Assembly: GCA_000970895.1 (NCBI GenBank)
Contig: JYHA01000023.1
Coordinates: 1-32,111 of the forward strand
DNA: 32,111 bases
Direction of reading: 5' to 3'
Source of the DNA: Candidatus Arcanibacter lacustris
GTDB taxonomy: Bacteria; Pseudomonadota; Alphaproteobacteria; Rickettsiales; Arcanibacteraceae
Shown here: piece by piece, positions 8,301 to 16,910 of the stretch
Numbering within the stretch: the stretch's first letter is position 1
Layout: each line of letters begins with the position of its first letter
Notes under the pieces: model-generated
Database searches by the model: none
What the model was told of the DNA's origin: nothing
Seen by the model: the letters and a program-made list of their open reading frames with translations, nothing else
Position numbers and translations under genes: made by a program

Positions 8301-10656
8301 ACCTTTGACAAAATAATTCTAACCAATCTTCTGGCTCTTCACTACCAACTTCTTGGATAATCTCATTAACTAGCTTCCAAGCTTTAGTATCGTTTGAGAT
8401 GATGCCGATGATAAAATCAAGACCCGCTAAGTTTAATTCAGCAACAACAGAATCATTACCTTGTTTTAGAAGGAAGTTTCTGCTTGTACTATCCATACCT
8501 TTTATCATCTCTAGTTCTTCTTCGGATATATTAAATGATTCTTGATAGATTTCAGGTTTATGATTTGGTAAATACATTTTGGTAGAAAATTCTTTGATTA
8601 ATAGCTCCCTTAATACGGTATCTTTTGCTTCATGTTCAGTTATTTCTGCAGTAAATATAGCAATTGCATTATTATCTGTTAGATAATCTAACCATTCTTC
8701 AAGATAGGAAGTAAGATAAGGATGTCTAAGTAAATGCCAACCATCATTAATTATTATAATAGCAGGATGACCATCAAGTTTGCTGTTAAATTGGTGGATC
8801 AAATAATACATCATCGGTAGAATCAGATTTTCTTTATCTGAAGAAAGGTCTGTAAGATCAAAGGCCTTAATTCTATTATCTGAAAATAATTTATTTACAT
8901 CAGAATTAAATAGAGATGCATATTTGCCATCACCATGCCAAATTGCTAGTCTGTCTAAAATTTCTTTATCATTTATAAATTGATCTAAAATACTGGCAAT
9001 TTTTCTTTCATTTAAAGGAAGGTCGAATATTTTATCAACAGCTTTATCAATCTCTAATTCCTGTTCTTTAGTCATTTTATTATCAATATCATATTCATAA
9101 ATAAGAATTGATAGCCATTGGAATAAAAATTTTCTATTGGCCTCGCTTTCTTCAAGTAACAAAGGATTTAGCTTGTGATCAGTTTTTGCATCTAATACTT
9201 CATATTCTCCTTCCATGGCCTTGACAGTTAATCTAGATTTTTGAAATTGATCTAATATTAAAATTCTAGGAGATAATTTACTAGCTTCGGAAAGTAAAAA
9301 ATTCACCAAAGTTGATTTTCCAGAGTTGTTTGGGCCTACAATAAAACAATGGCCTTGTTTTTGATGATGGAAGTTGAAGAAATATGGGGTTCCTCTTTGT
9401 GTTCTAAAAATAGTAATTGGATCACCCCAAGGACTTCTTATATCCCCTGCTGTATAGTTTAAAAGTGATGCAAATCCTGCAATCATGGAAGATTCCATGG
9501 GGGAGTTTCTTCTGATAAATTTAAAATTACCAGGTAACTGTGCCCAGAAACAATTTTCTAAATTAATATCCTCTCTAATAGCAAGCATTCCTAGTTTCGA
9601 TAATGCTTTAGTAGAGCGCTCTACTTCATAATCAAGTTGCTCTACATCATCTGCTATTATCGTTATGGTTAGTTGGTGATTGCAGTAATCGGTTTGGTTA
9701 TTTTGATCATTTGCAAATAAATGATTTAAGCCAGATAATTCTCCATACTGGGTTTCCCCACTTACTTCAAATATATATTTTTGATATTCATAATCCTTGA
9801 GGGCTTTTTCTTTTTTGATAAACTCTATAGCCTCGCTTACCACTAACTGTTGTGGGAATTGTAAAATTTTATCAATAGTGTTTTCCGGTAGTTCGTGATA
9901 TTCCTTGATTGATAAAATGCTACCAAAAAACTTACTATGATCGTCTTTAACTTCAAATGCATTATTACCAAAAGCAATTTTATGGCTTGCTAAATGTTCA
10001 GATAAATCATTAATTGGCACATGATTACGCTTTTCTCTTAAATGAATGATTTTATCAAAAAATTGTAATGGTTCAGAGTAAGCCCCTTCTTTATCGACTT
10101 TAATAGTTAGTTTTTTAGCTCCATAATCTTTAAGATCATCTAAACATTTTTGCACTTGATCATTGAGTTCTATGTAGGATTTATCTAAAATTTCTGTATA
10201 TTTTTTTTGAACTAAACTTAAACTGCGCATAAAATCACTAAAATTATCAACCTTGAAAGGCTCAGCATCAATTAGAATAGTGACATATAATTCATTTACA
10301 TATTTATCGCGCCAATAGTTTTTTTTGCACCAAGCTTCATGAGTAAGAAACATAAACATCTTATCATAATGACCATCTGGTTCTAGATTTGCTCGTCTTC
10401 TAACTGTATGAATCCAGATCGAAAATTTACTAGATTTAATATTGTCTAGTAGCGACTTTCTAATCATTGCTCTTAAGTTTACAATACCTGCATTGAGGAT
10501 TTTCTTTGAGAAACCAACTATTTTAATAGTTTGAAGTAATTGACCATCTTTGGTGAGAAGTGTGCTTGCATCAAAATGACAAGCATAGGGTATGAAATCT
10601 GAAACAGGAGATTCAAATCTAAGTTCATTACTTTTATTATCTTTAGAAAATAACAT
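8287..10656 (-). CDS. virB4: VirB4/TraC-family type IV secretion ATPase (divergent paralog)
   Basis: 789 aa. Walker A FIVGPNNSGKSTLVNFLL; VirB4-type PMESSMIAG and FRTQRGTPYFFNFHHQKQGHCFIVG context; Walker B region AIIIINDGWHLL. Confidence 0.85.
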   Translation of the reverse strand: MLFSKDNKSNELRFESPVSDFIPYACHFDASTLLTKDGQLLQTIKIVGFSKKILNAGIVNLRAMIRKSLLDNIKSSKFSIWIHTVRRRANLEPDGHYDKMFMFLTHEAWCKKNYWRDKYVNELYVTILIDAEPFKVDNFSDFMRSLSLVQKKYTEILDKSYIELNDQVQKCLDDLKDYGAKKLTIKVDKEGAYSEPLQFFDKIIHLREKRNHVPINDLSEHLASHKIAFGNNAFEVKDDHSKFFGSILSIKEYHELPENTIDKILQFPQQLVVSEAIEFIKKEKALKDYEYQKYIFEVSGETQYGELSGLNHLFANDQNNQTDYCNHQLTITIIADDVEQLDYEVERSTKALSKLGMLAIREDINLENCFWAQLPGNFKFIRRNSPMESSMIAGFASLLNYTAGDIRSPWGDPITIFRTQRGTPYFFNFHHQKQGHCFIVGPNNSGKSTLVNFLLSEASKLSPRILILDQFQKSRLTVKAMEGEYEVLDAKTDHKLNPLLLEESEANRKFLFQWLSILIYEYDIDNKMTKEQELEIDKAVDKIFDLPLNERKIASILDQFINDKEILDRLAIWHGDGKYASLFNSDVNKLFSDNRIKAFDLTDLSSDKENLILPMMYYLIHQFNSKLDGHPAIIIINDGWHLLRHPYLTSYLEEWLDYLTDNNAIAIFTAEITEHEAKDTVLRELLIKEFSTKMYLPNHKPEIYQESFNISEEELEMIKGMDSTSRNFLLKQGNDSVVAELNLAGLDFIIGIISNDTKAWKLVNEIIQEVGSEEPEDWLELFCQRYVSV

Positions 10657-10720
10657 AATGGATTTGACCCACCTTAAAATTTAGATACTCATTTTATAAG
10701 TTTTTTCTTTTGTAGATACT

Positions 10721-10754
10721 TATGGTCTGCCTTAAAGATTTGAGGCAGACCATA
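10721..10754. terminator. Perfect 12-bp stem-loop between virB2-like and virB4-like genes (attenuator or RNA-stability hairpin)
   Basis: tatggtctgcct - 10-nt loop - aggcagaccata. No clear T-tract follows on the minus strand. Confidence 0.55.
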
Positions 10755-10770
10755 GTTATGTATAAAGATT

Positions 10771-11106
10771 TTAGCTGGTTGCGCAAGTACTTGCACCAGA
10801 TCCTGCCATTACACCAACAAGATTTGCAGCGCCAAATACAACGCCAATACCAATCGCAGTAGCAATGGCTGTTGTCCAGGATAATTTACCTGTAAATAGA
10901 CCCATACCAAGAACTACAACACCAATTGTTGCGGTAGCTTGACCAATAGTACCTGTTAATAAAGCTGTTACCCTACATAACAAATTACTGATAGCATCTT
11001 GTGCTCCTGCTTCTGGTATAAAGCTTAGCAAAATTGCACAAGCAGAAAATAGTACGTAAACCTTCCAACTACTATCAGTAGTAAATTTACCTGTTGTTAT
11101 TTTCAT
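10771..11106 (-). CDS. virB2: VirB2/TrbC-family pilin subunit
   Basis: 111 aa with a signal-peptide-like N-terminus, SFIPEAGAQDAISNLLCRVTALLTGTIGQATATIGVVVLGMGLFTGKLSWTTAIATAIGIGVVFGAANLV, and two hydrophobic helices typical of VirB2. GGAG lies upstream. Confidence 0.85.
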   Translation of the reverse strand: MKITTGKFTTDSSWKVYVLFSACAILLSFIPEAGAQDAISNLLCRVTALLTGTIGQATATIGVVVLGMGLFTGKLSWTTAIATAIGIGVVFGAANLVGVMAGSGASTCATS

Positions 11107-11438
11107 TTTAAAAAAACTCCATCATTAAAAAAAATATTATAAAAACTAATAATTAGCGAATAAATAATAAAAAACTTACCTTTGGCAAATTGTTTGTAAT
11201 TATTTGCATAATCATAGTCTGAACTCTCCAATTAGTTGATCTTAGGTCTAATGTCTTAAAAATTCATTAACATGGTGTGGTTTTTTTATTTTATATGAAT
11301 TTGTTTGTGGGGTGTGGTAAATTAAATTATGTGAGTTTTAGGATGGGGAATAGACATTATCCTGGTTATCGGACCTCTTTCTTTTCTTAGAATCACCATG
11401 AATCTAGGACTTTCGTATAAATAAAAATTTCTGTTCAA

Positions 11439-11604
11439 AAAAGAGGTCGTCATCCTGGAGCAACTTTTGTCTTTGAAAAAGACAAAAGAGCGATAGGATC
11501 CATCTTTAATCTTTTAGCACATTGATTATGCTAGTAGTTTTGTGGATCCTATCGGATGATTTTTCTTTTAGAAAAATCGACCCTCCAGGATGACGAGCTC
11601 TTTT
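11439..11604. repeat. Nested palindromic element, copy 1 (complete cloverleaf)
   Basis: Outer arms 11439..11460 / 11583..11604 (22 nt, 1 mismatch). Side hairpins 11464..11488 (11-bp arms) and 11558..11578 (9-bp arms). Central stem cgataggatcca 11491..11502 / tggatcctatcg 11543..11554. Confidence 0.85.
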
Positions 11605-11617
11605 AATCGCTAAAAAA

Positions 11618-13297
11618 CTACAGTGACTGTAGCCATTTTACAACGGACTCATCCAGATACGTGGAAAGTTTAGTGATAATCTTCTGGTGATAACTTTTAA
11701 GCCAATCAATTTCGGATCTATCTAGTAACGAATTATCTATCAAATTGCAATCTATAGGAGCGAGGGTGATGGTTTCAAAATATAAATAATCAATATCTTG
11801 CCTTACAATCATTAGATTCTCAATTCTAATACCATATTCGTTTTGTTTGTAATATCCGGGTTCGTTAGATAAGATCATCCCAGGCATTAATATCGAATCT
11901 CCGCTGGCTTTACTAATTCTTTGAGGTCCTTCATGGACATTTAAAAAACAACTAACTCCGTGCCCTGTTCCATGTTGATAATCTCTCCCTACTTGCCATA
12001 AATGATATCTTGCTAGTGCATCCAATTGCGAGCCGGTCGTTCCTACTGGGAATTTAGCTTGGGCAAGAGCGATGTGACCCTTTAACACTCTGGTGAAATT
12101 TTCTTTTTGCTCAGAAGTGGGGGTTCCAATAGCAATTGTGCGAGTGACATCAGTTGTTCCATATGGATATTGTCCGCCTGAATCTATTAGTAAAATACCT
12201 TCTTTTGTTACTTGTTTATTGCTTTCCTTGCTTGCATGATAATGAATAATTGCTCCATTTTCTCTAAAGCCACAAATAGTTGCAAAACTTGGGGAAATAT
12301 AATTTTTGGATTCTTTTCTGAAATTTTCTAATTTATCTGCGATTGCTATTTCTGATAATTGATCATTTTGGTGGGCCATATAATATAGGAATTTACATAA
12401 AGCAACCCCGTCTTCAATATGCGCATTTATTGCGCCTTGAATTTCGATATCATTTTTACAGGCTTTAGCGATTAATATTGGGTTTTCTTGATGTTTGATA
12501 ATTTTGTCATTCTGATTCACTATATTATAATTGGCAAAATTATGATCTGTAACATAGTCTAGTCCTTTCAATTTATCATAAAAACTATTTAGAGGGAAAA
12601 TATTCACCTCAGCTAATTCATTTTCAAGAGTTGCATCTGTGAATAAATCTACTCTAGCGTTTTTATATAAAATAGCACGTGTAAGGGCTACTGGATTGTA
12701 ATCTATGTCATTTGCTCTGATATTAAGTAACCATGATACTGATTCAGGACAAGCTATCACATAAGCATCCGCATCTAATTTTTCTGCTATTTGTTTTATT
12801 TTGGATTGGTGATCAAGTCCTGAGTATTTAAGATCATGGGCAAATAATTTACTCTGTGGTTTTTCTTGTTTATCTATCCAAATTTGATCAACTAGATTGA
12901 TATTGATAAAAGTTCCTTCCTTGATTATTGATTTTGCTCTTACAATTGATTTATAGCCAATCAAATTACCGTCAAAACCAATTTTTATATGTTGCTTGAA
13001 ATTATCATTAATCCACGCATATGGGGATAGATCTCCCATATTGTATATCTTGTAACCATCTAACTGCTTCTCTGCTTGTAGCATATATCTACCATCGGTA
13101 AAGAAAACGGAGTCATCTTTGGTGATAATCGCTAGCCCATTAGAACCTGTAAATCCAGTTAGCCATCTAAGACGATTAGCATAGATGGGGGTGTATTCGC
13201 TCAAAAACTCATCATATATGGTTACTATCAGTACGTCTAGCTGATGGGTATTGATTTGTTCTCGTAATTTTTTCAGTCGATCTTGATATATGTTCAT
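11618..13297 (-). CDS. pepP: Aminopeptidase P family protein (M24)
   Basis: 559 aa. Metal-site regions LLIDSGGQYPYGTTDVTRTI, GTGHGVSCFLNVHEGP and LSNEPGYYKQNEYGIRIEN. Confidence 0.9.
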   Translation of the reverse strand: MNIYQDRLKKLREQINTHQLDVLIVTIYDEFLSEYTPIYANRLRWLTGFTGSNGLAIITKDDSVFFTDGRYMLQAEKQLDGYKIYNMGDLSPYAWINDNFKQHIKIGFDGNLIGYKSIVRAKSIIKEGTFININLVDQIWIDKQEKPQSKLFAHDLKYSGLDHQSKIKQIAEKLDADAYVIACPESVSWLLNIRANDIDYNPVALTRAILYKNARVDLFTDATLENELAEVNIFPLNSFYDKLKGLDYVTDHNFANYNIVNQNDKIIKHQENPILIAKACKNDIEIQGAINAHIEDGVALCKFLYYMAHQNDQLSEIAIADKLENFRKESKNYISPSFATICGFRENGAIIHYHASKESNKQVTKEGILLIDSGGQYPYGTTDVTRTIAIGTPTSEQKENFTRVLKGHIALAQAKFPVGTTGSQLDALARYHLWQVGRDYQHGTGHGVSCFLNVHEGPQRISKASGDSILMPGMILSNEPGYYKQNEYGIRIENLMIVRQDIDYLYFETITLAPIDCNLIDNSLLDRSEIDWLKSYHQKIITKLSTYLDESVVKWLQSL

Positions 13298-13361
13298 AAT
13301 ATAGCAATAGTATCATATATATTTTCAATATTATAGTATTTGATGTAATTTAAAAACATCC

Positions 13362-13390
13362 TTGACAATGATTAACAATAGTTAGATATT
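13362..13390 (+). promoter_or_regulatory. Putative sigma70-type promoter of pgi
   Basis: TTGACA (13362..13367) - 17 nt - GATATT (13385..13390). Confidence 0.35.
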
Positions 13391-13418
13391 TTGACTAAAT
13401 TTTTTAAAAAGAGGTTGT

Positions 13419-14642
13419 ATGTTTAGTCAATATGTTAGTTGCCAGTCACTAGCAGATGTTAATAATATTTATTTGCAAAATATTGATAAGTCAAAAAATA
13501 TTCTAGAAGAGCTAAAGCAGAGTGATGATTTTGTTTTATTTACTGCCAAAGTAGATCACGATATCCAGGAGATAGAAAAAGTCGCAAAAGAAATCAGAAA
13601 TAATTATAAAAAACTAATTATTATAGGTACAGGTGGTTCTAGTTTGAATCCTCAGATTTTCACAGCCCTATCTGATAAAAAAATAGAGATTGAATATTTA
13701 GAAAATATCGACCCTCATACTATTGATTTAACTTTGAAAAATCTCGATGTTAAAAATACTGCTATTCTATGTATCAGTAAATCTGGATCTACTCCGGAGA
13801 CAATTTCTCAATTCTTAATTATGATAAATTATTTTTCCCATGTACTTCCGAAAAGCAAAACTATGGTGTATAATAACTTTTATGTAATAACAGAGAAGAC
13901 TCCGAATATCTTAAGAAAAATTGCAACTGAAATTGGTGCTACCATATTAGAGCATCTACCTGTTGGTGGGAGGTTTGCTACTTTTACTAATGTTGCATTG
14001 CTTCCTGCTTGTGTTGGGGGTCTTGATATTAAGAAAATTAGAAAGGGTGCTGCTGATTTATTAAGCAGTGATAATATAGAAGCAGCTAAAGGTGCTGCTC
14101 TTAATTTGGCTGCGATTAATTCTGGATATAATATAAATGTGATAATGTCCTATATTGATAGGTTAGAGCCTTTAGTTAATTGGCAATGTCAAATTTGGGG
14201 TGAGAGTTTGGGTAAAAATAATAAGGGTAGTACTCCTATTAAAGCTCGTGGTACTATTGATCAACATAGTCAGTTGCAATTATATCTAGATGGGCCCAAA
14301 GATAAATTATTCACGCTTATTACCAATGAAAATTTAAAAAATACAGGTAGTAAAATAGAGGTTCCTAGTCATTTAAGGGAGCTATCGTTCTTATCAGGAA
14401 AAACTATTGGGGATTTAATGGCAGCCGAGCAACAAGCAACGTTAGAATCTTTAATTAATAATAGATCTCCTGTTAGAAATATCACTATTAAAAATATCGA
14501 TGAAGAAACTTTAGGAGCGTTAGCTATGAATTTTATATTGGAGACGCATATATTTGCAAAACTTGTAGATATTGACCCATATGGGCAGCCAGCAGTAGAG
14601 GCTGGAAAAATCAGAACTAAAGAATTGATCAGTAATGTTTGA
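13419..14642 (+). CDS. pgi: Glucose-6-phosphate isomerase (SIS-domain)
   Basis: 407 aa. IIIGTGGSSLNPQIF, ILCISKSGSTPETISQF, VGGRFATFTNVALLPA and a QPAVEAGK C-terminal motif. Confidence 0.85.
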   Translation: MFSQYVSCQSLADVNNIYLQNIDKSKNILEELKQSDDFVLFTAKVDHDIQEIEKVAKEIRNNYKKLIIIGTGGSSLNPQIFTALSDKKIEIEYLENIDPHTIDLTLKNLDVKNTAILCISKSGSTPETISQFLIMINYFSHVLPKSKTMVYNNFYVITEKTPNILRKIATEIGATILEHLPVGGRFATFTNVALLPACVGGLDIKKIRKGAADLLSSDNIEAAKGAALNLAAINSGYNINVIMSYIDRLEPLVNWQCQIWGESLGKNNKGSTPIKARGTIDQHSQLQLYLDGPKDKLFTLITNENLKNTGSKIEVPSHLRELSFLSGKTIGDLMAAEQQATLESLINNRSPVRNITIKNIDEETLGALAMNFILETHIFAKLVDIDPYGQPAVEAGKIRTKELISNV

Positions 14643-15399
14643 ACTTAGCCCCCTATTATTAATTAGTTTATTAAAAACCTTGCCATCTGAAGTAGTTAGC
14701 ATCCTTAGCTTGCTGAGCTGTTACTTGATTATTTTTATTATGGCTAGGTTTTTTAAAAAAGAAGGTTTGTTAGTTTATAATGTGCTGGCGATTATTGTTT
14801 GTAATATGCAAGTGTTAAAGGCTGCAGATTTTAGTTTATATAGTGAGCCGGTGGCGCTTGGTACGATGGTGTTTGCCACCAGTTTTCTTACCAGCGATCT
14901 ACTGACGGAATTATATTCAGCTTCATATGCTAGAAAATCAATTGCTATTAGTTTTATCTCTTCGATATCAGTATTGATTATGATGACATTTGCTCTTGGT
15001 TATAAGGATATTAGCGGCGCTAATCAAGAGAATTTACATTTTATAGAAGGTGATAAGGCGCTAAGTGTTATTTTTATACCTAATCTTGCAATTGTAGTTG
15101 CTAGCCTTACTGCTTATGGGATTAGTCAGTTGGTTGATATTCATATTTTTTCAAAATTGAAGAAAATGACCAATAATAGTAAATTATGGCTTAGAACTTT
15201 TCTATCTTTTGCTGTTGCAAGTCTTATGGACTCTATCATTTTTAACTTTCTTGCCTGGAAAGTCTTTGCTCCCTATGATATATCATGGCATAGTCTAGTA
15301 TTTAATTATATGGTTGGAGGTTATGTTTTATTGTTAATTGTAGCTCTGTGTAATATAGCTGCTATGTACTTAATATCAAAAACTGTCAAAGTAGAATAA
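14635..15399 (+). CDS. Queuosine precursor transporter (YhhQ/VUT family)
   Basis: 254-aa polytopic protein with YNVLAIIVCNMQVLKAADFSLYSEPVALGTMVFATSFLTSDLLTELYSASYARKSI, characteristic of YhhQ. Immediately upstream of tgt. Confidence 0.85.
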   Translation: MFELSPLLLISLLKTLPSEVVSILSLLSCYLIIFIMARFFKKEGLLVYNVLAIIVCNMQVLKAADFSLYSEPVALGTMVFATSFLTSDLLTELYSASYARKSIAISFISSISVLIMMTFALGYKDISGANQENLHFIEGDKALSVIFIPNLAIVVASLTAYGISQLVDIHIFSKLKKMTNNSKLWLRTFLSFAVASLMDSIIFNFLAWKVFAPYDISWHSLVFNYMVGGYVLLLIVALCNIAAMYLISKTVKVE

Positions 15400-16584
15400 A
15401 TGTATAAAAATTTTAAATTTACCATCACTCATCAAGATCAAAAAACACCAGCAAGATGTGGAGAAATTCATACTCCTCATGGAATAGTACAGACGCCAAA
15501 TTTTATATTTTGCGCAACAAAAGCTGCGATTAAAGGCGTTGATCTTGCTACTATGAAACAAGAAGGCACTCAGATAATATTATCTAATACTTATCATTTG
15601 ATGTTGCAACCAGGATCAGAAACTATCAGGGCGCTTGGTGGGTTGCATAAAATGATGAATTGGGATGGGCCTCTTTTATCAGATTCTGGTGGTTATCAGA
15701 TATTTAGCTTGGGTCATGGTTCGGTATCTAATGAAATTAAGGGAAAACGTAATAGTAACCGTCCTCAGAGTTTACTAAAAATAACTGAAGAAGGTGCTAA
15801 ATTTAAATCTTATATTGATGGTTCTTATCACTTGCTGACTCCTGAAAAATCTATTCAAATTCAAAGGGATTTGGGGGTGGATTTTATGGTGGTACTTGAT
15901 GAATGTACGCCTTTTAATGTGACAAAAGAATATACTGAAAAATCCATGCATATGTCTCATCGTTGGGCACTAAGGTCACTCGCGGAATTTAAAAATCATG
16001 ATGATGAGAGTCAAAGCCTATATGGTATAGTTCAAGGTGGAATTTATGATGATTTGAGAAAGCAAAGTACTGATTTTGTCAATGAGAATGAATTTTTTGC
16101 CCATGCTGTGGGTGGTTCTCTTGGTGCATCTAAAGCACAAATGCATGATATAGTAGCCCATACTATGAGTATGTTATCAAAGGATAGACCAGTTCATCTA
16201 CTTGGTATTGGTGGGGTGAGTGATATATTTAACGGTATTAAATATGGTATTGATACATTTGATTGTGTGCATCCGACAAGACTTGCAAGACATGGTGGTG
16301 CTTTGGTAAAAGTTAGTATGTCAGAAAATGGCAAGGAACATATAAATATTAGAAATAATCGTTTTAAAACTGATCCAAATCCTATTGATAGTGAGTGTAA
16401 ATGTAGTACATGTATGCGTTATTCTCGTGGTTATTTACATCATTTATTTAAAGCAGGTGAGATTTTAGGAATGCAGGCTTTGACTATTCACAATGTACAT
16501 TTCATGAATAAATTGATGTTGGCGGTGAGAGGTGCGATTAGAGAAGATCGGGTGGAAGAAGAGCAGAAGATTTGGTGCGGTTGA
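15400..16584 (+). CDS. tgt: Queuine tRNA-ribosyltransferase
   Basis: 394 aa. LSNTYHLMLQPGSETIRALGGLHKMMNWDGPLLSDSGGYQIFSL, YGIVQGGIYDDLR, HLLGIGG and the CxCxxC zinc region CKCSTCMRYSRGYLHHL. Confidence 0.95.
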   Translation: MYKNFKFTITHQDQKTPARCGEIHTPHGIVQTPNFIFCATKAAIKGVDLATMKQEGTQIILSNTYHLMLQPGSETIRALGGLHKMMNWDGPLLSDSGGYQIFSLGHGSVSNEIKGKRNSNRPQSLLKITEEGAKFKSYIDGSYHLLTPEKSIQIQRDLGVDFMVVLDECTPFNVTKEYTEKSMHMSHRWALRSLAEFKNHDDESQSLYGIVQGGIYDDLRKQSTDFVNENEFFAHAVGGSLGASKAQMHDIVAHTMSMLSKDRPVHLLGIGGVSDIFNGIKYGIDTFDCVHPTRLARHGGALVKVSMSENGKEHINIRNNRFKTDPNPIDSECKCSTCMRYSRGYLHHLFKAGEILGMQALTIHNVHFMNKLMLAVRGAIREDRVEEEQKIWCG

Positions 16585-16611
16585 GGTTTTTTAAGGGGGT
16601 TGAAAGATTTC

Positions 16612-16640
16612 TTTACTGTTTGGTCAAGCTGGACTATACT
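16612..16640 (+). promoter_or_regulatory. Putative promoter of the toxin-antitoxin pair with near-palindromic spacer
   Basis: TTTACT (16612..16617) - 17 nt - TATACT (16635..16640). Near-palindrome GTCAAGCTGGAC lies at 16623..16634. Confidence 0.45.
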
Positions 16641-16676
16641 TAGTTTAGTTTATATTGAATTAAAGGAGTGCTTAAA

Positions 16677-16910
16677 ATGGAGTTTGTTAATATTCATCAA
16701 GCTAAAACTCATCTTTCAAAATATGTTGATAGAGTAAACAAAGGTCATGAAATTATTGTAATATGCAAAAATGGCTCACCTATTGCTCAAATGGTAGAAT
16801 ATAAAGAGCCGAAAAAAAGAAAAATCGGCTTGCTAAAAAATAAGATCAAAATGTCTAAAGATTTTGACAGCGAGCTACCTGACTATATTATCGGAGATTA
16901 TTTGCCATGA
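16677..16910 (+). CDS. Phd/YefM-type antitoxin
   Basis: MEFVNIHQAKTHLSKYVDRVNKGHEIIVICKNGSPIAQMVEYKEPKKRKIG. The AAAGGAG Shine-Dalgarno at about 16662-16668 supports ATG 16677 rather than the GTG at 16668. Confidence 0.88.
   Translation: MEFVNIHQAKTHLSKYVDRVNKGHEIIVICKNGSPIAQMVEYKEPKKRKIGLLKNKIKMSKDFDSELPDYIIGDYLP

Noticed and set aside
11439-11604. Cloverleaf element considered as a tRNA gene or CRISPR repeat
   Set aside because: Stem lengths, loop sizes and lack of anticodon or TTC features exclude tRNA, and there is no regular repeat-spacer array.
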